Positions 47,041 through 55,275 of a stretch of DNA of 64,000 bases are shown one piece after another. Location: the NCBI RefSeq assembly GCF_046348265.1, contig NZ_JAXMEO010000008.1; one strand, written 5' to 3'. Position 1 is the first letter of the stretch; every line of letters begins with the position of its first letter. Both the position numbers and the translations under genes were made by a program. The notes below the pieces were generated by a model. That model searched no databases. It saw nothing but the letters and a program-made list of their open reading frames with translations, and was not told the DNA's origin. The DNA is from Pelomonas sp937871895. GTDB taxonomy: Bacteria; Pseudomonadota; Gammaproteobacteria; Burkholderiales; Burkholderiaceae_C.

Positions 47041-48680
47041 CGGCAGCGGTGAACCACCTGCTGGTGGCGCCCGTCCTGCTGCCGCTGGCCACCGCTGCGC
47101 TGATGCTGCTGCTGGGCGAGGGCCGGCGCCGCCTCAAGGCCATCGCCAACGTGCTGTCGACCACCCTGGGCCTGGCGCTGGCCGTGAGCCTGCTGGTGGG
47201 CGTGGCGCAGCGTGAGGCGCCGGCGGCGTTCGGTGTCTATCTGCCGGGCAACTGGCCGGTCCCCTTCGGCATCGTGCTGGTGGCCGACCGGCTGTCTGCG
47301 CTGCTGGCGGTGCTGACCGGCTGCGTCGGCCTGGCGTCGCTGCTCTACGCGCTGGCGCGCTGGCAGCACGCGGGCGTCTACTTCCACGTGCTGTTCCAGC
47401 TGCAACTGATGGGCCTGTACGGCGCCTTCCTGACCGCCGACCTGTTCAACCTGTTCGTCTTCTTCGAGGTGCTGCTGGCGGCCAGCTACGGCCTGCTGCT
47501 GCACGGCGGTGGCGGCGAGCGGGTGCGCGCGGGGCTGCACTACATCGCCATCAACCTGGTCGCGTCGCTGCTGTTCCTGATCGGCGTGGCGGTGCTGTAC
47601 GGCGTCACCGGCACGCTGAACATGGCCGATATCGCACAGAAGCTGCCCGCGGTGCCGGCCAGCGACCGCGGCCTGCTGCACGCCGGGGCGGCGATCCTGG
47701 CGAGCGCCTTCCTGGCGAAGGCCGGGCTGTGGCCGCTGAACTTCTGGCTGCCGCCGGCTTATGCCGCTGCCAGCGCACCGGCCGCTGCGGTGTTTGCCGT
47801 CCTGACCAAGGTCGGCGTCTATGCGGTGCTGCGGCTGTGGACGCTGTGCTTTCCGGCGGAAGCGGGTGAATCGGCGGGCTTCGGGGGCGACGTGCTGGTC
47901 TGGGGTGGCCTCGCCACGCTGGCCTTCGGCTCGGTCGGCATGCTGGCGTCGCAGCAGTTGGCGCGGCTGGCCGGCTACTCCGTGATCGCCTCCTCCGGCA
48001 CGCTGATCGCCGCGATCGGCTTCGACGCCCCGGCGCTCAGTGGTGGCGCGCTCTTCTACCTGGCCAGTTCCACCCTGGCCGGCTGCGCGTTGTTTCTGCT
48101 GGTCGAGTTGCTGGAACGGACGCGCCAGGTCGAGGTCGGCCCGCCGCAGCTGGATGACGGCAACGACGCGCTGCCCGCATTCCTGGACGCCGAGCCCCCG
48201 GCCGGCATCAACCTCGACGACAACGAGGAGGCCCTCATCGGCCGCGCCATCCCGGCCGCATTGGCGTTCTTGGGCGTGGCCTTCACGGTCTGCGCGCTGG
48301 TGACGGCCGGCCTGCCCCCGCTGTCCGGCTTCGTCGCCAAGCTGGCCATGCTGTCGGCGCTGCTGGAGCAGCGGACGCCGCAAGCCTGGACGCTGTTTGC
48401 GCTGCTGGTCGTGTCGGGCCTGTTCGGCGCCATCGCGTTGATGCGCGTGGGGATGCGCCACTTCTGGACCGCCCAGGACCGCCCTGCGCCGCGCCTGCGC
48501 GTGATCGAGACGCTGCCGATCGCGGTCCTGCTGGCCACCTCGATGACGCTGGTTCTGCAGGCCGAAGCCGGACTCGCGTACACCCGTGCGGCCGCCGATT
48601 CCCTGCATACGCCCCGCCTCTACATCGACGCCGTGATGGGTGCGCGCCCGGTCGCACGCAACGCGGGGGCCGCACCATGA
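47037..48680 (+). CDS. mrpD: Mrp antiporter subunit D
   Basis: A 547-residue NuoN/NuoM-type membrane subunit, second of the two large proton-channel proteins of the Mrp complex. The key membrane motif with conserved Glu, FNLFVFFEVLLAASYGLL, lies near residues 137-154, and the Lys in AFLAKAGLWPLNFWLPPAYA near 221-240. It has about 14 hydrophobic segments, with a soluble insert near residues 365-400 (LDDGNDALPAFLD). The stop overlaps mrpE (ATGA). Confidence 0.95.
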   Translation: MTAAVNHLLVAPVLLPLATAALMLLLGEGRRRLKAIANVLSTTLGLALAVSLLVGVAQREAPAAFGVYLPGNWPVPFGIVLVADRLSALLAVLTGCVGLASLLYALARWQHAGVYFHVLFQLQLMGLYGAFLTADLFNLFVFFEVLLAASYGLLLHGGGGERVRAGLHYIAINLVASLLFLIGVAVLYGVTGTLNMADIAQKLPAVPASDRGLLHAGAAILASAFLAKAGLWPLNFWLPPAYAAASAPAAAVFAVLTKVGVYAVLRLWTLCFPAEAGESAGFGGDVLVWGGLATLAFGSVGMLASQQLARLAGYSVIASSGTLIAAIGFDAPALSGGALFYLASSTLAGCALFLLVELLERTRQVEVGPPQLDDGNDALPAFLDAEPPAGINLDDNEEALIGRAIPAALAFLGVAFTVCALVTAGLPPLSGFVAKLAMLSALLEQRTPQAWTLFALLVVSGLFGAIALMRVGMRHFWTAQDRPAPRLRVIETLPIAVLLATSMTLVLQAEAGLAYTRAAADSLHTPRLYIDAVMGARPVARNAGAAP

Positions 48681-49165
48681 AGCGCCTGCTGCCCTCGCCC
48701 TGGCTGTCGTTGGGACTGCTTGGCGGCTGGCTGCTGCTCACGCGCAGTTTCAGTCTGGGTCAGGTGCTGCTGGGTGTCTCGGTCGCCGTGGTGATGCCGC
48801 TGCTGATGGCGCCATTGCGGCCGCGCCCCGGTCCGCTGAGGCGCTGGAGGGTGCTCGTGCGCCTGATCCTGCGCGTCGGCCGCGACGTGCTCTGGTCGGC
48901 CGCGCAGGTGGCTGCCGGCGTCTGGCGCGCGAAGGCGCACCCGCCGCGCGGTGCTTTCGTCGTCGTTCCACTCGAGTTGCGCGACGTGCATGCCCTCGCA
49001 GCGCTGACGATGATCACGGCCGTCGTGCCGGGCACGGTCTGGGCGGAACTGGCGCCCGATCGCAGTGCCTTGCTCATCCATGTCTTCGACCTCGACGACG
49101 AGGCGGCGTTCATCCAGCACTACAAGGCCGACTACGAACGGCCGCTGAAGGAGATCTTCGAATGA
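48677..49165 (+). CDS. mrpE: Mrp antiporter subunit E
   Basis: A 162-residue subunit with N-terminal membrane helices (LSLGLLGGWLLLTRSFSLGQVLLG, then a second segment) and a cytoplasmic C-terminus. The conserved part LTMITAVVPGTVWAEL and HVFDLDDEAAFI fits MrpE. It overlaps mrpF by 4 bp. Confidence 0.92.
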   Translation: MKRLLPSPWLSLGLLGGWLLLTRSFSLGQVLLGVSVAVVMPLLMAPLRPRPGPLRRWRVLVRLILRVGRDVLWSAAQVAAGVWRAKAHPPRGAFVVVPLELRDVHALAALTMITAVVPGTVWAELAPDRSALLIHVFDLDDEAAFIQHYKADYERPLKEIFE

Positions 49166-49437
49166 GCGACCTGCTGTCGATGGCGATCACCGCCACGCTG
49201 CTCTTGTATACCGTCGCGATGGGTATCGCCCTGGCGCGCCTCTTCCGTGGCCCGAGTGCGCAGGACCGAGTGCTGGCGATGGACTTTATCTACGTCATCG
49301 GCATGCTGGTCATGCTGGTGCTGGCCATCCGCTACGACAGCGAGATGTATTTCGAAGGTGCGCTCCTGATGGTGCTGTTCGGATTCGTCGGCTCGGTGGC
49401 GATGGCCAAGTTCCTGCTGCGCGGCGAGGTGATCTGA
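49162..49437 (+). CDS. mrpF: Mrp antiporter subunit F
   Basis: A 91-residue subunit with three helices. The family signature LARLFRGPSAQDRVLAMDF is at residues 25-43, followed by the Asp-containing segment RYDSEMYFEGALLMVLFGFVG. It overlaps mrpE, and the next gene starts 2 bp after its stop. Confidence 0.93.
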   Translation: MSDLLSMAITATLLLYTVAMGIALARLFRGPSAQDRVLAMDFIYVIGMLVMLVLAIRYDSEMYFEGALLMVLFGFVGSVAMAKFLLRGEVI

Positions 49438-49439
49438 TC

Positions 49440-49787
49440 ATGCCCTCGGTCATGCCGCCGTTGAGCGAGATCCTGGTGGCGGTGCTGCTCCTGGGCAGCG
49501 GCGGTGTGGTGCTGGTGGCCGCGCTCGGTCTGCGGCGGCTGCCCGACTTCTTCCTGCGTATGCACGCGCCGGCCCTGGCCTCCACGCTAGCAGCGTGGAT
49601 CGTCAGCCTCGCCTCCATCGTCCACTTCAGCGCGCGGGGTGCGAGTCTTGCCTTGCACGTCTGGCTGATCATCATCGTGCTCTCGATCACGGCCCCGATC
49701 ACCACTATCGTTCTGGCACGCGCCGCTCTGTTCCGGCGACGCCAGGCGGGGGATCCCTTGCCTGCACCGCTGCGGCGGCGAGATTGA
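49440..49787 (+). CDS. mrpG: Mrp antiporter subunit G
   Basis: A 115-residue final subunit. Typical pattern: VLLLGSGGVVLVAALGLRRLPDFFLRMHAPALAS, where the GLxRLPDxxxRMHA motif is diagnostic, then two further helices and ITAPITTIVLARAALFRR. With this gene all subunits A(B)-G are present and intact, so the antiporter is expected to be functional. Confidence 0.93.
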   Translation: MPSVMPPLSEILVAVLLLGSGGVVLVAALGLRRLPDFFLRMHAPALASTLAAWIVSLASIVHFSARGASLALHVWLIIIVLSITAPITTIVLARAALFRRRQAGDPLPAPLRRRD

Positions 49788-50303
49788 GCAGTGGCGGGGC
49801 GCAGGACCTCGGGACGGCAGACGAGCGCATGTTGGAAGCGCCGTGGACGACCTTGTCTGCCAACCATCGGCCGACCAGCAGGTGTGCGGTGACCGTCTGA
49901 GCGAGTCTGCGGCACAGGTCGTGCGTGCATGCACGATGCGATCGCGGTTGAACGGCCAATCCTCCGCAGCATCTTGTTGACACTGCCATGGGGCAGTCCA
50001 TTCGGAGTGCTCATTCATTCTTCTGCAATACGCCTACGCCCCAGTGCGACATGCACTCCAAGATTTGCGTGAAGCACCCTGCGGCAATAAACTGTAGCCA
50101 TGAGTTCTACCCTTTCCCTATCCGCGTTCGGCGGTGCATTCAGCGAGGCGGCATTCTTTGCTGCCGTGTCGCTGTGCACGCCGCAGTTGCGTGCCGGGAT
50201 GGGGACTCACACCCGTCAGCCGGCCGCACATCCTTAGGCCCGGCGATCACCACCACACCATTTGCGCAAACTTCAGATCGCCGGGCTCCTAGACCGCGCG
50301 TAG
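49788..50303. other. Intergenic region between mrpG and the rnk-like gene
   Basis: About 515 bp without a supported gene. No strong terminator for the mrp operon was seen. Weakly lower GC content occurs near 50010-50110. A short minus-strand stretch near 49945-50000 (VNKMLRRIGR) hints at a recombinase or transposase remnant but is too short to call. Confidence 0.4.
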
Positions 50304-50777
50304 ATGCGTGTCTCCGACCCGGAGGCACTCAGCTTGACACTGAAGGAACGCCCCGTGGAAGTGACCACCCTCGAGCGCACGCTCACTGAACTGGACCATG
50401 TCCGCCTCCTGAACCTGCTCCGCCGCGATGCACGCGGTGACGGGTCACCCCAGCAAGTCCGCGTTATCGAAGACGTGCTCGACGCCTCTGCGCTCGTGCC
50501 TTCGCGCGAGGTGGCACCCGACGTCGTGACGATGTATTCGCAGGTCCTGCTGCAGGACACCCAGACCGGCCAGCGAAACACGCTGACCCTGTGTTACCCC
50601 GCGGACGCCGAGCCGGCGGTTGGATTCGTGTCGGTGCTGTCCCCGGTCGGCAGTGCCCTGCTCGGCCTGCGGGTCGGCAGCATTGCTCGCTGGTCTACCC
50701 CTGCCGGCGACGAAAAGGCGGCCGAGATTCTGGCCATCCTCTTCCAGCCCGAGTCGAGCGGCGACTACGCGATGTAG
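50304..50777 (+). CDS. Rnk/GreA-C-family regulator (nucleoside diphosphate kinase regulator-like)
   Basis: A 157-residue Rnk-type protein. Rnk has a short coiled coil and a GreA/GreB C-terminal-type domain that binds RNA polymerase near the secondary channel. Here APDVVTMYSQVLLQD (about residues 71-85), SVLSPVGSALLGLRVGSIARW and the C-terminal LFQPESSGDYAM match the Rnk pattern, compared with DVVTMNS and YQPEAAGDY in the family. No acidic Gre finger is present. It precedes the stress-protein operon. A second domain of this kind is fused to a GNAT at 54052. The start codon is uncertain. Confidence 0.8.
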   Translation: MRVSDPEALSLTLKERPVEVTTLERTLTELDHVRLLNLLRRDARGDGSPQQVRVIEDVLDASALVPSREVAPDVVTMYSQVLLQDTQTGQRNTLTLCYPADAEPAVGFVSVLSPVGSALLGLRVGSIARWSTPAGDEKAAEILAILFQPESSGDYAM

Positions 50778-50920
50778 CCGTCGCGTGCAGCCTTCGGACT
50801 GCACATCACGATCGTGGCGACGACGGGCCTGAATGCCACCTCTGGGGCGATGCACATCGCTCCGTAGGCACACGCTCGTCTGCCGCCTGTCGGAACACGA
50901 CTGTTCTCGAGGAGACACAG

Positions 50921-51967
50921 ATGACGTCATTCAAATCCATTTTGGCGGCAACCGATTTTTCGGTTGACGGAAACAATGCAGTGCGCCGCGCGGCGCTGTT
51001 GGCGCATGAGCACGGAGCCCGCCTTCGCATCCTTCACGTTCTGAATGCGGCAGGCTGCAAGCCTCTGCGCGACTGGTTCTCACCGACCTTGGACTTCGAT
51101 CTCAAGGCGGCGCAGGCGCGCGATGCACTGCGGCGCATGGCCGTCGAGATATCGGGTGCCTACGACTTGATCGCCAGCGTCGAAGTCCTTGTCGGCGAGC
51201 CGTTCGAGACCCTGATGCAGGCGTCGGAGCATGTCGATCTGGTGGTGCTCGGACGACGGGGTCACGGCCGCTTCAAGGGATTGCTCGTCGGCAGAACCGT
51301 CGATCGCATGCTCCGAATCGGCAGGCGTCCTGTCCTCGTCGTCAAGACATCGGTGCATGGGACCTATCGGCGTGTCCTGGTACCCATCGACTTCACGGCG
51401 TCGTCGGATGCGGCGATTCGCGTCGCTGACCGGATGCGCCGCGAGGAAGGCATGCATGTGTTCCACGCCATCAACTCCAGGCGAGAGGCTGTGCTGCGCG
51501 ATGCCGATGTTCCCGAGCACGTCATCAGGGAGTCGCGCCTGATGGAAGAAGGCGCGGTCAACGCTCGCATGCGTCGCAAGGTCTCCAGGCTCGGCCTGGA
51601 CGGCGCGTCCATGAACTATGCGCTGGCGTACGGTCACCCGGTGCGATCGACCCTGCGTCACGCCCACAGGCTCGGTGCCGACCTCATCGTCACCGGGAAA
51701 CAGGGTCGTTCAACCTTGGGCAACTTCCTTCTGGGCAGCGTCAGCAGCCGCGTCCTGTCCGAGGCGTCTTGCGACATGTTGATCGTGCCGCGGCCGCTGG
51801 ACAGTTCTCCGCCACAGGCTGCGAAGACGGTCGCGCCTCGACAGAGCTCGGAGCGCTACATCGACAACGCGGCCCTTGCCCAGAGCGCGGCAGCGCATGC
51901 CGGGGCCTTGACTCACGACCATTGGATCCACAACAAGGCTCGATTCGTGCCGCGGAGATCGTCATGA
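50921..51967 (+). CDS. Tandem-domain universal stress protein (second copy)
   Basis: A 348-residue protein with two UspA domains (about 1-142 and 148-295) and a 50-residue C-terminal tail without recognisable fold. The second domain has a full ATP motif (GKQGRSTLGNFLLGS), but the first reads GRRGHGRFKGLLVGRT, with Arg in place of the final Ser/Thr, so ATP binding there may be altered. GGAG lies 6-7 bases before the ATG. It is the first gene of a tightly packed set; the stop overlaps the next start (ATGA). Confidence 0.9.
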   Translation: MTSFKSILAATDFSVDGNNAVRRAALLAHEHGARLRILHVLNAAGCKPLRDWFSPTLDFDLKAAQARDALRRMAVEISGAYDLIASVEVLVGEPFETLMQASEHVDLVVLGRRGHGRFKGLLVGRTVDRMLRIGRRPVLVVKTSVHGTYRRVLVPIDFTASSDAAIRVADRMRREEGMHVFHAINSRREAVLRDADVPEHVIRESRLMEEGAVNARMRRKVSRLGLDGASMNYALAYGHPVRSTLRHAHRLGADLIVTGKQGRSTLGNFLLGSVSSRVLSEASCDMLIVPRPLDSSPPQAAKTVAPRQSSERYIDNAALAQSAAAHAGALTHDHWIHNKARFVPRRSS

Positions 51968-52257
51968 GGCTGATGCAAATGCCGTGGACTGCGCTGTTGG
52001 ACATGCAGCCGCAGAGGAGTCACCAGATCGCATGGTTCGTCTACGGATGGGTCGAGCGCGAACAGCTCCTGAACGTGACCGCCTGTGCGCAGTGGTGGAT
52101 ACAAGCGCTTGGCCTGTCGGCGGCTCAGGCCAAGGCCCCTCCGCAGGCTACTGGCAACACGGGTCCGCAGGTCGAGCCCCCGGTGTTGGTCCACGACAGT
52201 GACCGAGCCGAAACCCATCGCTGCGGGTCTCGGCGTCAACCGGAGTCGCTCCCATGA
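51964..52257 (+). CDS. Small hypothetical protein coupled between stress protein and solenoid genes
   Basis: A 97-residue protein I do not recognise. The first 55 residues are helical with Trp and aromatic residues (IAWFVYGWVEREQLL, CAQWWIQALGL); the rest is Pro/Gln/Thr-rich and probably disordered. It has no signal peptide. Both ends overlap neighbouring genes by 4 bp (ATGA), which is strong evidence that it is translated. In its position it may be a partner of the downstream hexad-repeat protein. Confidence 0.55.
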   Translation: MRLMQMPWTALLDMQPQRSHQIAWFVYGWVEREQLLNVTACAQWWIQALGLSAAQAKAPPQATGNTGPQVEPPVLVHDSDRAETHRCGSRRQPESLP

Positions 52258-53135
52258 AGATCTCTTCAACCGCACTCAAGGCAAAGCAGTCCTGTGCCAG
52301 CGGCTACCGCTGGTTCGCCCGGCGTTTCAAGAGCCCGGCCGAGTACCAGAGCGTGATCGACGCACTCGTCGACGACGGACGCGTCGACGACGCCTGCTGG
52401 CTGCTTGAGCAGTTCGGGCCCATCCAGTCCGTTCTCGTGGTCGATGCCATCTCGGCGCATGCTTTCGTCTATGCGGGGTCGGTCCAGGTGCGCGGCGAGG
52501 TGGATGTCGACGCCATGCTGCGCACGGGGGGCTCGTTGAAAGCAGGCGGCAGCATTCGCGCCGGCGATACGGTCTGGATCGGCAACGACCTGCACGCCGG
52601 TGCGGGCCTGCGCACCCTCGGATCGTTGCGCACCGGGGGCGACCTGGTCTCGTCATGGAGTGTCGAGGTGCACGGCGCCCTGACGTGCGGCGGCGACCTG
52701 CGGGTCCGTGGAGCCTTGGCCTGTGGGGCGGCGATGCGTGGCGAGGGTTCGACCGTGGTGGCCGAGAACCTCGAGGTCAACGGCATGATCCATTGCGAAA
52801 AGAGCCTGCAGGTCGGCGGCGATCTGGTGTGCACGGAAGGTCTGCGCGCCGGACATGGGATCCAGGTCGGCCAGTCGATTCGCAGCGGCATGCACATCGA
52901 CGCCGGCTGGGGCATCGTTGCCGGATCGGACATCACGGGCGAGGGTGCCATCCGGGCCGGCGAGTGCATCGTCAGCGGCGGCAGCGTCCGTCCGGGCGCC
53001 GGATTCAGCCTCTACGCCGGACTGAGTGCTCGCCGCGATGCATGGCCTTCGTGTGGACGTGTGGTGTCGCGGACGCGCCCCGAAAACCTGCTGAGCGGCT
53101 TCTGGGACCGCGTTGCGTGCGGAGCGCCGGCATGA
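52254..53135 (+). CDS. Hexapeptide-repeat beta-solenoid protein (bactofilin-like)
   Basis: A 293-residue protein whose residues 75-254 are about 30 uninterrupted hexads with a hydrophobic residue at position 3 and often Gly at 1 and 6: for example GSLKAG, GSIRAG, GALTCG, GDLVCT, EGLRAG, WGIVAG. The regular six-residue strand-and-turn pattern predicts a beta-helix like those of bactofilins, which polymerise into filaments, or of left-handed hexapeptide acyltransferases. It lacks the loop insertions and catalytic His of acyltransferases. Residues 1-70 form a helical N-terminal part (SPAEYQSVIDALVDDGRVDDACWLLEQFG), and the C-terminal 35 are low in structure. The gene overlaps both neighbours by 4 bp. 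Confidence 0.65.
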   Translation: MKISSTALKAKQSCASGYRWFARRFKSPAEYQSVIDALVDDGRVDDACWLLEQFGPIQSVLVVDAISAHAFVYAGSVQVRGEVDVDAMLRTGGSLKAGGSIRAGDTVWIGNDLHAGAGLRTLGSLRTGGDLVSSWSVEVHGALTCGGDLRVRGALACGAAMRGEGSTVVAENLEVNGMIHCEKSLQVGGDLVCTEGLRAGHGIQVGQSIRSGMHIDAGWGIVAGSDITGEGAIRAGECIVSGGSVRPGAGFSLYAGLSARRDAWPSCGRVVSRTRPENLLSGFWDRVACGAPA

Positions 53136-54049
53136 TGGCACAGCCCGGACCCATACTCGTTGCGACCGACTTCTCCGGACATGCCCGACATGCCGCCACG
53201 AGGGCAGCGCGCTTGGCGCACGACACCCGCTCGGCGCTGACCTTGATGCACGTTCTGCCTGCCCCGCCGGTGACGAAGATCCGCGAATGGCTGGGTGCCT
53301 CGAGTGCGCGTGAGCAGAAGGTGTGCGACGAAGCGCGCCGGCAACTGCGCCAGCTCGCCTCGGAACTTACCAGCGTGCGGCGCGTCGAGTTCGACATCGA
53401 GGCTGCTGCCGGCTCCGCCCCGGACGAGATCGTGCGGGCGGCCGAGCGCGTGGATGCGCGGCTGTTGGTCTTGGGTGCACGCGGCGCCGGATTCCTGCGT
53501 CGCCTGGTGCTGGGCACCACCTCGCAGCGCCTGGTGCGCCGCACGGACCGACCCCTGCTGGTCGTGCGGCAGACGGCGGCTCGGTCGTACCGGCGCGTGC
53601 TGGTGGCGGTCGACTTCTCACCTCACTCGCGCGATGCGTTGATCCTCGCGCGGCGCGTTGCGCCGGACGCCAGGCTCGTGATCCTGACGGTGTTCGATGT
53701 GCCGTTCGAGGGGAAGCTTCGCTTTGCCGGCGTCGATGAAGCCATCGTCGAGATCTACCGCCAGCGGGCGCGCGAGAGAGCACTGCGACAACTGCACGCA
53801 CTCGCCCACGAAGCCGGTCTCTCGCCCGCGCAGTGGGAGCTCTGTGTGGTGGAGGGGAACGCGTCACGGCGCATCGTTGAGCAGGAACAGTCACGCGATT
53901 GCGACTTGGTCGTGCTGACCCCGCACGGTCAATCGGCCGCCGCAGACCTGCTGCTCGGCAGCGTGACCAGGCACGTGCTCGTCGAGGGCCATGTCGACGT
54001 GCTCTTGTCCACACGAATGCCTGGTCAGCCCATCCGCCCATGGGAGTGA
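53132..54049 (+). CDS. Tandem-domain universal stress protein (third copy)
   Basis: A 305-residue protein with two UspA domains (about 1-146 and 152-300), close to the protein at 42838 (shared FDVPFEGKLRFAGVDEAIV / ELPFEGKMRTAGVAEDTV segment). The first ATP motif is intact (GARGAGFLRRLVLGTT); the second starts with Thr instead of Gly (TPHGQSAAADLLLGS). It overlaps the solenoid gene by 4 bp, and the next gene starts 2 bp after its stop. The preferred start ATG is 53132, with a second ATG directly after. Confidence 0.9.
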   Translation: MMAQPGPILVATDFSGHARHAATRAARLAHDTRSALTLMHVLPAPPVTKIREWLGASSAREQKVCDEARRQLRQLASELTSVRRVEFDIEAAAGSAPDEIVRAAERVDARLLVLGARGAGFLRRLVLGTTSQRLVRRTDRPLLVVRQTAARSYRRVLVAVDFSPHSRDALILARRVAPDARLVILTVFDVPFEGKLRFAGVDEAIVEIYRQRARERALRQLHALAHEAGLSPAQWELCVVEGNASRRIVEQEQSRDCDLVVLTPHGQSAAADLLLGSVTRHVLVEGHVDVLLSTRMPGQPIRPWE

Positions 54050-54051
54050 AG

Positions 54052-54963
54052 ATGAACCGGCCCTTCGTTTCGCTGTGTCCCGAGATCACCCGGTCTGACG
54101 CGCTCATGCTGATGGACTGGCTTGAAGACGAATGCGTGACCCGCCACCTCAGCGACTCGCGCCATGTTGCCCGGTTCATCGAGCAGGTCATCGATCGGGT
54201 TCAGCTGCCCATCCTGACGCACCTGTTCAACCAGGGCGGCCGGTTCTTCATGGTCTGCGACGAGCATGACCGGCCAGTGGGGTTCGTGCGCCTCGTCATG
54301 GCGGGACGGGTCTGCGAGATGGTCCTGGTGATCGGCGACCGCGACAACTGGGGCCGTCGGCTCGGAGCCAGCGCCATCCGGGAAGCCATGAAACGCGCCT
54401 TCTTCGAGATGCGCGCGGAGCGGCTCGTCGCCAAGGTTCACCGGGACAACGTGCGTTCGCTGAAGGTGTTCCAGCGATCCGGATTCCTGCTCGAAAGCCA
54501 GACCCCTGCCCTGGTGAGCTTTGCAATGACGTCGGAGCGCTATCTCCGGCGCTTGCGCGAAAGCCCCGCAGGTCACACCGACCACATCCACATCGCCGAG
54601 ACCGATCAGGCAAGGCTCAGGAATCTGATCGCGTTGGACCCGGCGTCGGCCAGCTTCGAGCTGGAGCACGAGATCGAACGCGCCATCGTCGTCGATTCCC
54701 GGCAGATGCCTCGGGATGTCGTGACGATGAACTCGCGCGCCTTGCTGCACCTGGACGACGATGCGGTGGAAGTGGCGCTGGTCTACCCGGACGACGCGGA
54801 CGACAGTGCCGGCAGGCTGTCGGTCTGTGCTGGGATCGGCACAGCGATTCTGGGTTACCGAGAGGGCGATGCTTTTGACTGGCGACTTCCTGACAGGACC
54901 TGCCGCATTCTGATCGAGCGAGTGCTGTACCAGCCGGAGGCTGCGGGGGACTTTCACCTGTAA
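54052..54963 (+). CDS. GNAT acetyltransferase fused to Rnk/GreA-C-type domain
   Basis: A 303-residue fusion. Residues of about 5-165 form a GNAT domain, with acetyl-CoA motif VLVIGDRDNWGRRLGASAI (about 91-109), FFEMRAERLVAKVHRDN and SLKVFQRSGFL. Residues of about 183-303 match Rnk: HIAETDQARLRNLI, RQMPRDVVTMNSRALL and VLYQPEAAGDFHL. Rnk domains bind RNA polymerase, so the fusion could acetylate a transcription-related target; that is inference. GGAG stands 6 bases before the ATG at 54052. It ends the stress operon about 310 bp before the island's right end. Confidence 0.75.
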   Translation: MNRPFVSLCPEITRSDALMLMDWLEDECVTRHLSDSRHVARFIEQVIDRVQLPILTHLFNQGGRFFMVCDEHDRPVGFVRLVMAGRVCEMVLVIGDRDNWGRRLGASAIREAMKRAFFEMRAERLVAKVHRDNVRSLKVFQRSGFLLESQTPALVSFAMTSERYLRRLRESPAGHTDHIHIAETDQARLRNLIALDPASASFELEHEIERAIVVDSRQMPRDVVTMNSRALLHLDDDAVEVALVYPDDADDSAGRLSVCAGIGTAILGYREGDAFDWRLPDRTCRILIERVLYQPEAAGDFHL

Positions 54964-55275
54964 GCGGATCCGCAGAGCATCCTCTTGCCCGCACCCGTCG
55001 CCTTGCCGAGACGCCGGACAGCTGCCTCTTCGAGAATGTCGGCTTGTGGTTGGATGCGGCCGCTCGGCAATCGACATTTGCACCCCGACGGGCATCGCGC
55101 CCAGGGTTCAACTCTCGTCCTCGGCCAGCCTTCGTACCGTCAAATCGACTTCTCGATGGACCTCGCGAGCGTCCCAAACGGTCCCGCAGCTACTCTGGTC
55201 GAGATGTCAACAATGCGGCCACATCATCAACGAGAACTTGCAACCCTCTGATTTATAAAGACTTTTTTCTGACCG
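54964..55275. other. Right end of island, no gene
   Basis: About 310 bp between the GNAT-Rnk gene and the guaA stop. No gene or integrase remnant could be recognised on either strand. The last 35 bases are AT-rich (ATTTATAAAGACTTTTTTCT), unlike the surrounding DNA, and directly adjoin the guaA-derived attachment copy. On the minus strand this segment could also serve as the guaA transcript's new 3' end. Confidence 0.45.

Larger units (their letters stand above)
38029..55275. mobile_element. Decayed genomic island integrated at guaA
   Basis: The segment is bounded by the direct repeats at 38011-38028 and 55276-55293. It contains transposase remnants, broken metabolic genes, gdhA, an Mrp antiporter operon and a stress-protein operon, none of which belongs to the flanking core functions. 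The 3' end of guaA is a known integration site for genomic islands. No recombinase gene or recognisable remnant was found at either end, so the element is probably immobile. The right end (55240-55275) is notably AT-rich. Confidence 0.7.

Noticed and set aside
49945..50000. Minus-strand peptide VNKMLRRIGR resembling a recombinase motif
   Set aside because: Only about ten residues are suggestive and the surrounding sequence matches no integrase; not enough to call.
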